A DNA stretch of 64,000 nt, from positions 4,296,620-4,360,619 of the forward strand of contig BFEA01000057.1 in NCBI GenBank assembly GCA_003427395.1, read 5' to 3'. Within the stretch, counting starts at the first letter, position 1, and every line of letters begins with the position of its first letter. The notes under the pieces are model-generated. The model saw nothing but the letters and a program-made list of their open reading frames with translations, was not told the origin of the DNA and did no database searches. The DNA comes from Chara braunii (taxonomy: Eukaryota > Streptophyta > Charophyceae > Charales > Characeae). Below are positions 53,559-64,000 of the stretch, piece by piece. The translations under genes were made by a program, and so were the position numbers.

Positions 53559-55578
53559 ATGGCCGACGGTGTGTCACACGCCGCCGACACGGCGACGACC
53601 ACGGCACAGGGCTCCACACCCGTGCCGACGGACCAAGGCCACCAGCCCCAGGGGGATCTGCACACCCTCCTCACTTCCCTCCTTGCGCCCATCCAGACGC
53701 AACTCGCGACCCTCGCGCCTTTACAGGCGCAGGTGGCGACCCTTGCCGCCGGCATGCAGCAACTCCAAGACGCTGCGTGTCCTTCAACTCCTGGCTTCCA
53801 GTCCGGGTCTCCCGTCCTCCGACAGGGTGGCCACGGCGGAGCTTCCTCTTCCGCTGCCCCCGACCTGGCCATCTTGGTGATTGTCCACACCCCTAGCACG
53901 ACGGCCGCCACGAGTCAGGCCCTCCCTTAGTCCACGGGCGCACCCGCCCAGATTCCGGTCACAATGGCCACAGGACCACAACCCGCTACGGTAACCATGA
54001 TCTCAGCTTTTCCGGGTGCCCCGCTTCTCCCTTCCCTTCGCACGACCGCAACGCCACCTGGCTCTCCCCCCTGTGGGATGCACTGCGCTGCTTGTGTGTC
54101 CACTTCCTCCACTCTTCCTCCTGCCACTTCTCGCTCGACCTACGTTCGAGGTCTTGCGGACGAGATTGCCCAGCTCCGGGCCGACCTCGCCCTCTTACGC
54201 CTTCAGCCACCCCCACCCTCACAGGTGGCCGCGCCTTCGGGCGCACCCCCTACCTCGTCTACCCTTCCTCCCATGCAGGCTCGCTTCCCGCGCCCTGCAC
54301 CCTATCCAGCCCCATCATACCTTCTTCCTACTCCCGCAGTTGCTGCGACCTCTTCTACCGCAGCTCCTTCGCAGCCTGCCGCTGTTGCCCCCGCCGCTCC
54401 CCCATGCGGCCCGGGCGCGCAGAGAGCTGCACCCCTTTCTCCAGGACCTGCGCCGACTTACTCAGCCGTGGCACAGACCTCTGCTCCTCGATCCCCTCGC
54501 CGCCAAAACGGTGGCGCACCACTCGTCCGCTTGACGGACATTTCCTTGTATGATGGTACAGGCATACACATGTCTCGGTGGCTACAGTCTGCCACCCGCA
54601 CCCTCCAGCTCATGGGCGCCCCACCCAACGCGTGGGTGGGTCACCTCGCCACACGCCTACGTGGCGGTCCTTTCGAGGCCTGGGAGGATTTCTACGCGTA
54701 CTCCCTTCGTGAGGGTCGGACCCTGACCTTAATGGATTTCCAGGCGTTCCTCGAGGATCGCTTCGGAGCCCAATACGCCGTGACTGACGCCTTCGAGCGT
54801 GTCGTCACTACACGCTGGTCCGACTCTGGTGGCGCTGCCGCTCTGGATCGCCACATCCAGGTCTTTCAGGATGCCCGCCTCACTTGTGACGTGGCGTTCC
54901 TCCCCGAGGCTGCCCTTATCGATCGTTTCTTGGCCAGCCTTCCGCTCGAGCACCGCATCGAGCTATGGCGGTACGAGTTCATTCGGCCCCGCAGGCTTAC
55001 GAGACCGCCAGGGACCATCAGCGGATGCGAGCCCGTCTTCATCCCGCCTCCTCCTCCTCTCACGACACTTCCCAGCGTCGTTCCCCCTTCCGCGGTCACC
55101 CCGCCGTTCCGCTCAGCAGGGCCGCCACTTCTCGCGCCGCTTCAGCGCGCTCGAGTATGGTGAGCAGGACGCTGGTGCCCTGCTGTCGCTAGAGGGTGAC
55201 CATAGCGATGACCTCGACCTTGGCGAGGTCGTCCACCACCACCTGGAGGACCCTACTCTCCCTATGGCTGAGCGCCTCCAGCTCATCCTCTCCACCCTTT
55301 CCCGGGCATGCAGCCGCCCTGGTCACGCTGGCACGTCGCCCACCGAGGTCCCTCAGCAGGACCTCCCTCAGGGCTTTGTCCCTCCTCGTGGTGTCCTTTC
55401 TGGTGAGGAGCGCGCGATTATTTTGGGTCGGCGTGGATGTTTGCGATGCCGTCAGGACGGTCATACCTCCTCGCGGTGCCCCTACACCACCGCCCTTGAC
55501 CGCCACTACGCTGACCTTTCCCGCCAGCGTCGTGCTCAGTCCCATCCCGGGGCCTCGCATCCCCGCGGCGCCTCCTAG
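53559..55578 (+). pseudogene. Element B gag
   Basis: Starts MADGVSHAADTATTTAQG, with a helical stretch (LAPLQAQVATLAAGMQQLQD). A TAG at 53928 probably replaces Gln. The same frame continues at 53964 with a Pro/Ala-rich linker, then the capsid region: LTDISLYDGTGIHMSRWLQS, LRGGPFEAWEDFYAYSL, MDFQAFLEDRFGAQYA, AALIDRFLASLPLEHR. A frameshift near 55000 moves it to the frame of 54799-55578. That frame ends with a zinc knuckle, CLRCRQDGHTSSRC (CX2CX4HX4C), near residue 215 of the second frame. High GC and strong C at third positions set it apart from the AT-richer elements C and D. Confidence 0.85.
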
Positions 55579-55583
55579 CCACG

Positions 55584-56510
55584 GTGCAGTGTACACCTGC
55601 GCCCTCCTCGGTAGTCGGCTTCCCGACATCCCCGTCGCGGTTTGCCCCTCTCGCTACTGGAGTTGAGGTATCGCAGGACCCGATAGAGTGTACTCAGCCC
55701 TCTGTTGCAGTACCGTCTGCACCTCCGCACACCACCATCTCCCCTCCTACCCCTCCACGACTACCGACGAGTCGAGCCATTCGCTCAGCCCGTTGCAACG
55801 AGCATCTCGCTACTCGCGAGGACGTTGTGTCCTCTCTTCTGGATTTGAGCATGCTCCAGGCTCGTCAGGAGCGACTCACCCTCCATGTGGTTGCACTACG
55901 TCGCCTTCTCACCATCCTTTTTTACCCTGATCGCACCCTCCCGATCATCCCCGTACGACTGGGGACCTCCACGAGGGTGTACTTAGCGCTATGGGATTCT
56001 GGTTCTCAGGGCGACTTCATTCACCCACGTGTGGTGAAAGAAGCACGCTTACCCACGACAGGGTCTCCGACTCCCATTCCCGTTACCCTAGGGGATGACA
56101 AGACCTAGCGCTTCTTCGATCAGACGGTCACCGACCTCCTTTTCTTCCTTACTCTTGAGCCGACTAATCGTCCCCCGACGTCTCGTCGCCACCGCTCCTC
56201 TGCACATTTCGATGTGATGGAGATGGGGTACGACTTCATTCTCGGCACTCCGTGGTCTCCTCGGTTCCGCAACACCGAGGCCGATTGGGTGACCAACACT
56301 CTCGTTCTCAAAATGAAGTGTGGACAGATATATCGCGTACCTTTCATTGGTACCACTGCGATACCTCGCCTCGATCCTCCTCCCCCGGAGCCTTCCGTGC
56401 CCACACCATCTCCATCTATCACTGTCACCTCGCCTCGGGAGTTCGCTCACTTCATCCGACAGGACGACGTCACCTTCCACCCTGTCCCGATGTCGAGCTC
56501 ATCCGTCTGG
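55584..56510 (+). pseudogene. Element B aspartic protease
   Basis: Retropepsin releasing Gag and Pol proteins. The active-site motif is LALWDSGSQGDFIH (DSG) near residue 140, and the partner motif is YDFILGTPW, the form ILG found in Ty3 proteases. A TAG at 56106 lies between them in one frame. An N-terminal extension carries basic and leucine-rich sequence (SSLLDLSMLQARQERLTLHV). After FIGTTAIPRLD the frame becomes proline-rich linker and shifts near 56490. Confidence 0.85.
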
Positions 56511-58160
56511 AGCCAGATCCTCCTTCTATCTTCATGGCTCCCATCTCTACTTCCGTCCCTCCGTCGTCCGTCAAATCCACCCCTCCGTCGTGCGTTGACG
56601 CTGATGTTGACTAACTCGCACAATATACGGCTGACCTGGAACCCGCAGTTCGTGACCTCATTCGAGAGTACCACGACGTTTTCCCATCGTCGTTCTCGTA
56701 CGCTGGCATCCCACCGATGCGCGATCCAGCTTGTGCCTGACAATCGTGTTCACCACTAGGCACCCTACAGACTCTCGATCCCCGAGGCCACCGAACTCAA
56801 GCGTCAGCTTGAGGAGCTCCTGAGACTGGGTTTCATTAAACCCAGCAACTCCCTGTGGGGTGCACCCGTCCTCTTTGCTCGCAAAGCGAATGAAACTCTT
56901 TGTCTCTGCATCAACGATCGCGGTCTCAACCGCTATACGGTTAAGAACAGCTACCCCATACCTCGTTCCGGTGAGTTGTTCGACCGCCTAGCAGGCAACC
57001 GCTTCTTTACGAAGATTGATCTTCGTAGTGGTTACCATCAGATCCACGTTGCTGCAGCCGACCAGCCGACGACAGTGTCCCGACCGCGCTTCGGTCACTA
57101 CGAGTTCACGGTGATGCCATTCGGCCTCACCAACACACCCGCTACCTTCCAGAGGGCGATGAACGACATCTTCAGGGACATCCTGGAGCAGTACGTTCTC
57201 GTCTACCTCGACGATATCCTGGTCTACAGTCGTACCCTTGAGGAGCACCTCAGACACCTCCGCGACGTCCTTGACCGCTTGCGCAGACATGGCTTCTATG
57301 CCAAGCTGAGCAAGTGCCGCTTTGCCCAGCACAAAGTGAATTTCTTAGGACACTACGTGTCTGACCAGGGTCTCCTCATGGACGACGCGAAGATCACTGC
57401 TATCGCGGAGTGGCCCGTTCCCACATTCGCCAAGCAGCTTCGCAGCTTCCTAGGCCTGACCAGCTACTATAGTAATTTCATCCAGAGATACGCTAGGTAT
57501 TCCTACGTCCTTACCTCCACCCTCCTCCGGAAGAACCCACCCTGGGCTTGGACACCCCTCCACGAGGACGCCTTCTGCGCCCTAAGAAAGGCGGTGACAT
57601 GTGAACCGGTTCTTCACCTACCCGATTTTGATCGCCCTTTTATCCTTACCCCTGATGCGTCAAACTTTGCTGTAGGACCAGTGCTTTCTCAGATCTTCCC
57701 CTCCTCTCCTGATTCCTCTCATCCTCGTATCCCTCGCTTCCCACCCCCTACCCCTACCACTGCCTCCCGACTGACGCCCACTCGTCCAGCTACTGACGAA
57801 CCTTCTATTGACTATTCTCCTACCATCGCCGAGGACGACACAATCGAGTCTCGCTCAGGTGATTGTCCGATAGCCTTCTACTCCCGTCAGCTTCTGCCCG
57901 TTGAGATAAACTACACTGCTGATGAATGTGAGGTTCTCGAAGTAGTTTATGCCACTCGGCACTGGCGTCACTACCTGCACGGGGCACCGTTCACGGTGCG
58001 CACGGACAACTCTGTTGTCCAGGCTTTCCTGACAAAGCCGAAGCTCACTCCTCGACAGACTCGCTAGTGGCGCGACCTATCCGAGTTTAGGTTCACCACT
58101 GAGCACATCAAGGGTGAGACTAATCGGGTTGCAGATACCTTATCCCGGCGCCCTGACCAC
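56511..58160 (+). pseudogene. Element B reverse transcriptase and RNase H
   Basis: The RT start (ADLEPAVRDLIREYHDVFP) is in one frame and shifts near 56720. The main frame then holds LKRQLEELLRLGFIKPSNS, FTKIDLRSGYHQIHV, EFTVMPFGLTNTPATFQRAM and the catalytic VLVYLDDILVYS, all intact. QLRSFLGLTSYYSNFI is the thumb. RNase H has ILTPDASNFAVGPVL (first Asp), a long proline-rich insert of about 50 residues, then VEINYTADECEVLEVVYATR (Glu) and FTVRTDNSVVQAF (Asp). TAG at 58065 replaces a Trp expected before WRDLSEF. The end GETNRVADTLSRRP is the usual RNase H terminus. Confidence 0.92.
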
Positions 58161-59500
58161 GACCAGGAGCAGATCCAACTCTCTTCCATCTCGGTCACCA
58201 CCGTCCACCACTCGGTGATCGACGAGTTTCGCACTCAGTACCGCCANTGCCCCGACTATCGCGACATCCACGCNACCCTTCGGAGTGGCAAGACCGTCCC
58301 GAACTACTCTCTTGGGGACAACGGTCTTGTGTACTGGCACGGTTCACAGGGCACCAGAGAGCCCCGTATTTGCGTTCCCTCCACTTGACAGCTACATGTT
58401 CGAGCAGTAGCAGAGTTCCATGACCAGGCAGCCGCCGGTCATATGGGCTTCCACAAGACGTTGGCTCGTGTGAGCCGCCTATACGTCTGGCCGAAGCGCA
58501 AGGACTTTGTGAAGGACTACGTCGCAGAGTGTCCCACCTGTCAGGAGGTGAACAGTGCGAACCACCTTCCTTATGGTTTGCTCTAGCCTCTTCCTATCCC
58601 TGAGGGTCGTTGGCAGTCCATCTCGATAGACTTTATCAGTCCTCTTCGTCCTCCGACCCCGCGCGGTCATGATGCTATCCTGGTCGTCGTTGACCACTTC
58701 ATGAAGCGTGCACGCTTTGTTCCGTGCCGCTATGCCATCAGTGCACGGGAGGTCGCCAACATCGTGTTTGACCGAGTCGTGCGTGACCACGGCTTACCTC
58801 TGAGCATCATATCTGACCGTGACCCGCGCTTTACCAGCCGATTCTGGCGACGGCTCCACGAGGTATATGGCACTCAGCTCCGCTTCTCCTCGTCTTACCA
58901 TCTACAGACTGATGGTCAGACCGAGATCACGAACTGGACTCTCGGAGATATCCTCCAAGAGATTGTTCGTGACGACCAGCAGTGGGATCTCCATCTTGCC
59001 CACACGGAGATAGCCTACAACCACGCTGTCTCGCCAACCACGGGGATGTCGCCTTGCTATTGTGATCTCGGCTATCACCCTCGTGTTCCCGCGGACTTCC
59101 TTCGACCGTCACAGATGCACCCCGACACGAGTTGTCCCGCGCTGGATGATTGGGTTGCACACATGATGTCGATCATGAAGACCGCACATGAGCACATAGC
59201 CGCTTCCCAGACTCGCATGGCAGCACGTGCGAACCGATCGAGGATGGATCATCCATTCAAAGTCGGTGATGATGTGCTTATCGACGCCCGCCACTTACAG
59301 CTCGAAGCGGACACGCTTCGCAAGTTTCGGCGTCGCTTCTTTGGCCCATGCCACATCCTCGAGACCGTCAGTTCTGATACGGCTTCTAGCCCGGTCAGCT
59401 TCCGTGTGAAGCTACCCGACTACCTACGCCAGGCTCGTGTGCACGATGTCTACCACGTCTCGTTACTGCGTCCCTACCGCAGACCGTCTGAGCGTTTCGC
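58161..59500 (+). pseudogene. Element B integrase
   Basis: The zinc domain shows AAAGHMGFHKTLARV (His pair) and AECPTCQE (Cys pair). The catalytic core has Asp in SISIDFISPL, Asp in IISDRDPRFTSRFW and Glu in LQTDGQTEITN, so the DDE triad is intact. A TGA near 58386 fits loss of Arg (CGA) and a TAG near 58584 fits loss of Gln (CAG). Single N at 58247 and 58274. The C-terminal domain runs through HPFKVGDDVLIDARHL, FRRRFFGPCHIL (GPF/Y motif) and VHDVYHVSLLRPY. Confidence 0.93.
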
Positions 59501-59822
59501 TGGACGACCATACGAGCGCCCTCCACCCATCATGGTGGACGGCCACGAGGAGTTCCTCATTTCAGACATCATTGGTCGCCAAGTCACTGACGATAACCCT
59601 CCTCACGTCGAGTATCTCGTACGTTGGAAGGGTTACTCTGATGAGGAGGCTACCTGGGAGCCCCTCGAGCACTTGCAGCACGCTCACATGTTGATGCGTG
59701 CTTATGATTGTGCTCGTCGTGCTGGGTTCACTACTCCTCCTCAGCCCACTGACCCTGCTCCTTCTCCCCCGGATGAGGATACCGCTGAAGTCGAGCCTTC
59801 AGCAGCAGCCGGATGCTTCTGA
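59501..59822 (+). CDS. Element B chromodomain (integrase C-terminus)
   Basis: The same frame as integrase continues into VEYLVRWKGYSDEEATWEPL, a textbook chromodomain with the aromatic residues (Tyr, Trp, Trp) that form the methyl-lysine cage. The preceding FLISDIIGRQV matches the first strand. The domain identifies the element as a chromovirus, in which it targets integration to histone-marked chromatin. It is followed by an acidic Pro-rich tail ending at TGA 59820-59822. This 373-codon frame (58701-59822) is the longest undamaged pol segment. Confidence 0.93.
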
Positions 59823-61015
59823 GCGTCCACAACGAACTCATCGTCGTCCTGCTCGATACGACGATTGAATCTGACTTACCTTCCCACGTCTTTGACTTCT
59901 AAGTACTCCATCCACTCCTGTTTTGCTACTTCAGCTCGTCGACGTTGCGGCTCTTCCTCGACGACATTCCGGACTTCTCATCGTGGACGTCATCGGCAGC
60001 TTCATGGACTTCGTCACGATCATCTCTGCCTACTTCAGACGTCATCACTCCCTTACCACTTTACCCTGTACAGTACCCTGCTTGTATCGCATGATGGTCT
60101 CCCTTCAGCCAGGTTCCTCTGAGTTGGGCTCTCCCTTGGTATACGCATAGGCATCAGGACCGTAGCGTTGCCCTGGCTTCCCAGCTTACGGACCTAGCTC
60201 CGACTTCCCTCACCTTAGGAGTAATTTGCATGATTCCCCTACCCATCACTTTCCTACCCTCTGTCGGCCCTCACGCCCTAGTTAGGCAGCCCCGCATGCT
60301 TCATCTAGGTGCGCCCAGTATACCAGGCTCCCTTGTTCCCTTGCATGGTCGGCCCTCCATAGCGGTCACCCCTTAGTCGAGCATTACCTGCCCTGATGGT
60401 CTATCTATTAGGGTCATTGGTTCTGTTCGCTCCCAGTTCCCTACCCTCATTGAGCCTGATGACATGTGTTTCCCCTGTCACTATGTGTGGATACCCTTAG
60501 GAGTTTTCGACCCCTAGGCTGCATTCGCCACCCTCAGAGACCATCCCACCCTTTGGTTTGCGACACACTTCTCCTGTGATATATGGTTGACTTGTTGTTG
60601 CTTGTTGCTCTCAGACTGAGGCTACTGCCTCTGACATTTCTAGGATTTAGCTGCTCTGCGTTTGCTGTTCTTAGGACTTATACACTAGTCAGTTGTTCCC
60701 AGACTGAGGTTACTGCCTCCAACATTCTAGGATTTAGTTGTCACTACTTTCTGCTTTTCTAAGACATGTATGCTAGTTAGTTGTTTCTGCTTTCCTAGGA
60801 CATGTATGCTAGTTAGTTGCTTTTGCATTCACTTAGGCTGTTAGCTGTGACATTGCTGTTTTGTGACATTTTCTATCCTAGGTTACATCGCATGGACTCA
60901 GCATGTAGCTTGCTCCGCATCCTAGACTACTCAGGTTTTCTTTTCCTTTGGTAGAGTTCCGCTTCTTGGCGGAAGCGTGTTTGCATCTAGGCGATCCATC
61001 ACAGGTCGAGGATCG
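59823..61015 (+). other. Element B 3' non-coding region
   Basis: No domain is visible. Direct repeats occur: CAGACTGAGGYTACTGCCTC at about 60614 and 60698, and CCTAGGACATGTATGCTAGT-type units near 60760 and 60796. The polypurine tract before 61016 is weak (AGGTCGAGGATCG). Confidence 0.7.
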
Positions 61016-61331
61016 TGTAGCGGACCTCTGGTTGGTCTGTGAGACCAGCCCCTTGGCCTGTTCTCACAGGCCTGTGTTCTATTCGGGGGCAGTCCAGTCC
61101 AGTCCAGGCCGGTACCTTTGTCGGTACCAGCCAATCTAGTCCAGTCCCTTCAGTCCGCTTGGGTATACCCCAACAATTGTCTGTTTTTGTCCTCATTCTA
61201 CACTTGCACATTTTGGAGTACGTGCGTTGGAGTCTTGCGTGGGGAGCTGAGCTGTGCATCTTGCTCCCCCCTTCTTTCTCCATCTCCATCTCTATCACTA
61301 GCGGAGCATCACACCTGGTGGGTCCGCTACA
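61016..61331 (+). repeat. Element B 3' LTR
   Basis: 316 bp, same termini as the 5' copy, with about 20 substitutions between them. Confidence 0.95.
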
Positions 61332-61447
61332 GTCATCGCCCGACTGTTGGAACGCGCACTTGTGCCTATTGTGTCTCCATGATGTGGCCTCGACATGCTG
61401 TGGATAGTGGGGGATCATGTGGCATTGCGGTTCCACTGAGGTTAGGT
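61332..61447 (+). repeat. Repeat interrupted by element B
   Basis: GTCATCGCCCGACTGTTGGA, GCACTTGTGCCT, GCATTGCGGTTCC matches 49930-50040 and shows the sequence that element B entered. Confidence 0.6.
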
Positions 61448-61467
61448 TGTGGCCTCTGAATACAGAC

Positions 61468-61572
61468 GACACAGACAGACAGACAAAATAAACGGACAGA
61501 CAGACAAACAGACAAACAGACAGACAGACAAACAGACAGACAAACAGACAGACAGACAAACAGACAAACAGA
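61468..61572. repeat. (ACAG/ACAA)n microsatellite
   Basis: GACAGACAGACAAACAGACA-type tetranucleotide repeats with interruptions. Cys/Leu/Ser-rich frames on the minus strand are artefacts of it. Confidence 0.95.
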
Positions 61573-63372
61573 CAAACACACAGTCACGCTGAGCACAACG
61601 ACAAATATACAGTGAAGCACAGTGCCACCCAGAGACATGCGGAAACACATCAGCACACGGTACAGTCTGGCACACGCGACGAAAGATATGGACACACAGA
61701 GAGTGACGCAGAGAAAGAGAGGCAGAAAAGAAGAGGAGAAAAACACATACCTGGTCTTGGCGATGGTCCGCAGGGGTCGACGTCTTCATGTTCTTCGAAT
61801 CCACTGCATTGTCAATCAGCAGTCTGCCAGTATGCCCTAGCAGTCTGTGGTCTGGACGTCGAACGCCAAAGGGGTAGAGGGATGATACTGATTTATTGAC
61901 GATGGTAACGAGACTATTCCAACATTATCGTTTACAAGCGTTGTTGTGCTCTTACTTAGCCGCTCTCGGTTCAGAGTCACGGTGTAGGGCCGAACCCCGG
62001 TAGACTTTCGAGTCTTGGTCGACCCCACTGCGGGTCCCACTTGGCTCCGCCCGCCCACGCTTATGCTCAGGGCGCGGGTCGTTGGTCCCAGGGTCACCCC
62101 CACCTAGTGCTTTGAGATGGACGGGGGTGAGCCATTGAGCGATAAGACTTTGACATTGGGGATGTAGCTCAACCCTCATGCCGAGTGGTAGTCTCGCTGG
62201 TCGTTCCGCAAACACTGATTTTTTTTTTTTCTTGGTAGTGTTCTCAAGCAATTGCTCCTTCCAATACGTAGGTAATCCATGGGTTCTTTGAGAACTTTTC
62301 TTTCTTTTTTTGTGCGTAGGCTAAGCGTCATCCTTAGGGCACGCACCATTTCCCTAAAACATTGCAATCCTACAGTGTCATCGGGGGGCGGCAAGGCCGT
62401 CTTCCCCCTCGCCTCTACGCACTCCTCGGGCCTCATGCATTCCATCCATCCTTATCGAAGTAGGCCCCTTAATCTTTTCGGGGCCATCATACGCATGCAC
62501 AGGCTACTTCACAGTCCGCTCAACAATAATGCACTTCTTTCTTTCCTTTACACTCCAAGTCACATGCACAAGGGTCACCCGCATGATTTGATTTTTACAC
62601 TAAGGGTCTCGTAGCCCCCTTTGCCCCCTCTTCCCTCTGCCTTTGCCGCCAGGTCTCTCCCGGCCCTCTCTCGCTCAAGGCATCCTAAACCTTTACTTAC
62701 CTGCACAATCCCACACAAGCAAAGACCGATACAATCCCCCATTGGGGTTAATACATAGCCCTTCCCGCATGCCTAACTTTCCTTTTTCTTTGGCTTCTCT
62801 TTGTGCCCAATCAGTCCATGCTCTTCTCGTAGTCATGCGGTCGGGGAAATGGTTTAGTCAAACTGACCTCGTGCCAAACTTTCACTCTCCCACTTTCTCA
62901 AGGACTTTATCTTCCCAATTCCTCAAGAGCTCCCCCTTTTCCTTCTTGGCGGCACAAGGGACAAGCAGCCCCTCCCTTGCCTTCTTTTTCCACCAAGTGA
63001 GGACAAACTTCTTTCGCCGTTCGTTCCCTGGCCATGTAACAAGTGAGTGGGGAAGGGTTAGCCATGTACCAAGAAGGAAGAGGAGGGGAGGGTAAGGTGA
63101 AGGTTTTTAGGATGCAAGAGAAAAGTCGAGGAGGAATGAGGAAGATGGTGGCGGAAGGAAGGAGGAGAGGAAGAAAGAGTAGAAGAGAGGAAGAGGAGGA
63201 AGAGAGAAAGAGGGGGAGGAGGAGAGATAGAGGAAGAAAAAAGAAACTTCCTATCCCTAATCAAGCTTACCTCCTACTTGCTCTTCTGTCCTTCCCAAGA
63301 CTTCTCGCGCTCTTTGGTGCCCCTTCGCCCATGGACCTTGAGTGGTGGAAGAAGGCGGAGGAAGGAGAAGAT
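61573..63372. other. Stretch without a supported gene
   Basis: Open frames are short and carry no motif. A polypurine run (GAAGAGGAGGAAGAG) occupies about 63150-63245. Confidence 0.4.
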
Positions 63373-63585
63373 GCGACGTGGCTGGGCATTGAGGACGGGT
63401 GGAGAAGATGGAGGAGGAAGAAGGTGCGAGGTGGTTGGCTATGGTGGATGGATAAAGAAGATGGAGAAGGGAGAATATGCGAGGTGGTTGGCTATGGAGG
63501 ATGGGTGAACGAGATGGAGGAGGAAGAAGGTGTGGGGTGGTTGGCTGTGGTGGATGGCATGCTCTGTACCACACGGGTCCAACAG
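63373..63585 (+). repeat. 53-bp minisatellite, four copies
   Basis: GCGAGGTGGTTGGCTATGG variants start at 63373, 63426, 63479 and 63532, exactly 53 bp apart. The period is not a multiple of three, so the frame 63043-63600 through it is unlikely to be a protein. Confidence 0.85.
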
Positions 63586-63789
63586 AGCCCGACCTGGTAG
63601 ACTAAGGGTCCGTAGGGAAAGGGCCTATTTCAGGCCCTGTGTCGTTTCGGCCTCCAGCCTGAAAACGACGGGCCATTTTCAGGCACCAGACCGGGGTTCT
63701 AGCTCAGGCCTTTAAGGCCTATTTTGTGGAGCGTCAACCCCAGGGTCTGGCACGTTTTGGGATAGGCACGAGCAGCCTCTCGGACGGGC

Positions 63790-63807
63790 CAACACTATAT
63801 AATGTTG
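63790..63807. promoter_or_regulatory. TATA-like near-palindrome
   Basis: CAACACTATATAATGTTG contains TATATAA and is inverted on itself with one mismatch. A retroelement promoter is possible, since GC-rich sequence follows as in an LTR leader, but nothing confirms it. Confidence 0.3.
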
Positions 63808-63943
63808 ACCCGCCCTGCAGGTTGCAGGCAGTTCCCAGGCACTTCACGTGCAGAAGGCAGGAGGTAGTCTTCAAGATCTGGCAGCGGCACGCTGGAGGAG
63901 TAGCGATAGTAGTAGTCTTCAACGTTGGGCGTTAGTAGGAGCT

Positions 63944-63944
<1 letters not shown>

Positions 63945-64000
<56 letters not shown>
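63945..64000. repeat. (AG)n microsatellite to the window edge
   Basis: Uninterrupted AG dinucleotides run to the last base. The assembly may break here, as in the other GA runs. Confidence 0.97.

Larger units (their letters stand above)
51249..61331 (+). mobile_element. Element B: chromodomain Ty3/gypsy retrotransposon
   Basis: 316-bp LTRs (51249-51564 and 61016-61331), each starting TGTAGCGGACC and ending GGTCCGCTACA, are flanked by a perfect 5-bp duplication GTCAT (51244-51248 and 61332-61336). By eye the LTRs differ at roughly 20 positions. A tRNA-iMet primer site follows the 5' LTR. Gene order is gag, protease, RT, RNase H, integrase, chromodomain. Total 10,083 bp. About six in-frame stops and several frameshifts disable it, and it carries a sequencing adapter in the leader. 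Confidence 0.96.

Noticed and set aside
61442-61804. Cys/Val/Leu-rich minus-strand frames that look membrane-like
   Set aside because: Direct product of the ACAG/ACAA microsatellite.
63043-63600. 185-codon frame rich in Glu, Arg and Trp
   Set aside because: It runs through a polypurine tract and a 53-bp minisatellite whose period is not a multiple of three.

Overview
The window is nuclear DNA from a plant-lineage eukaryote that is almost entirely transposable elements. There are no bacterial-style operons and no intact host protein gene that I can support. It contains Ty3/gypsy LTR retrotransposons with chromodomain integrases, an L1-like LINE with an APE endonuclease, tRNA-derived SINEs, a TIR element, many microsatellites and two runs of N. 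Two primer-binding sites complement plant initiator tRNA-Met, and others have the TGGCGCC form common in plant LTR elements. This would suit a repeat-rich charophycean alga such as Chara; that assignment is inference only. A 38-bp Nextera mate-pair junction adapter at 51893-51930 shows that the contig is a short-read draft with errors.

Layout. 1-9050: degenerate LTR material with a primer-binding site on the minus strand, a 26-bp-arm foldback, and GA/CT microsatellites with foldbacks around a gap. 9055-9693: a U2 snRNA 5' domain cut by a 547-bp TIR element. 9960-11175: a SINE with a 16-bp target-site duplication and a second SINE-like copy. 11213-17165: a LINE (ORF1, endonuclease, RT) whose ORF1 is split by a minus-strand SINE and whose 3' end is missing. 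17193-25300: LTR remnants rich in hairpin arrays and tandem repeats.

25284-43592 is a Ty3-type element (called D here). It starts with an unknown protein module present twice, then gag, protease, RT (with part of it inverted), RNase H and integrase. A second Ty3 chromovirus-like element (C, minus strand, 29847-39548, TTAT duplication) is inserted in its protease region. 43829-46020 is an orphan gag. 46020-51243 is non-coding, with LTR-like ends and a diverged repeat family.

51249-61331 is a third, nearly complete chromodomain Ty3 element (B). It has 316-bp LTRs, a perfect GTCAT target-site duplication, gag, protease, RT/RNase H, integrase and chromodomain, and is broken only by stops and frameshifts. 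61332-64000 is simple repeats and remnants.

All the reading frames found belong to selfish elements and all are disabled. In elements B, C and D most in-frame stops sit where the family has Trp, Gln or Arg, which is the pattern expected from deamination of methylated cytosine.
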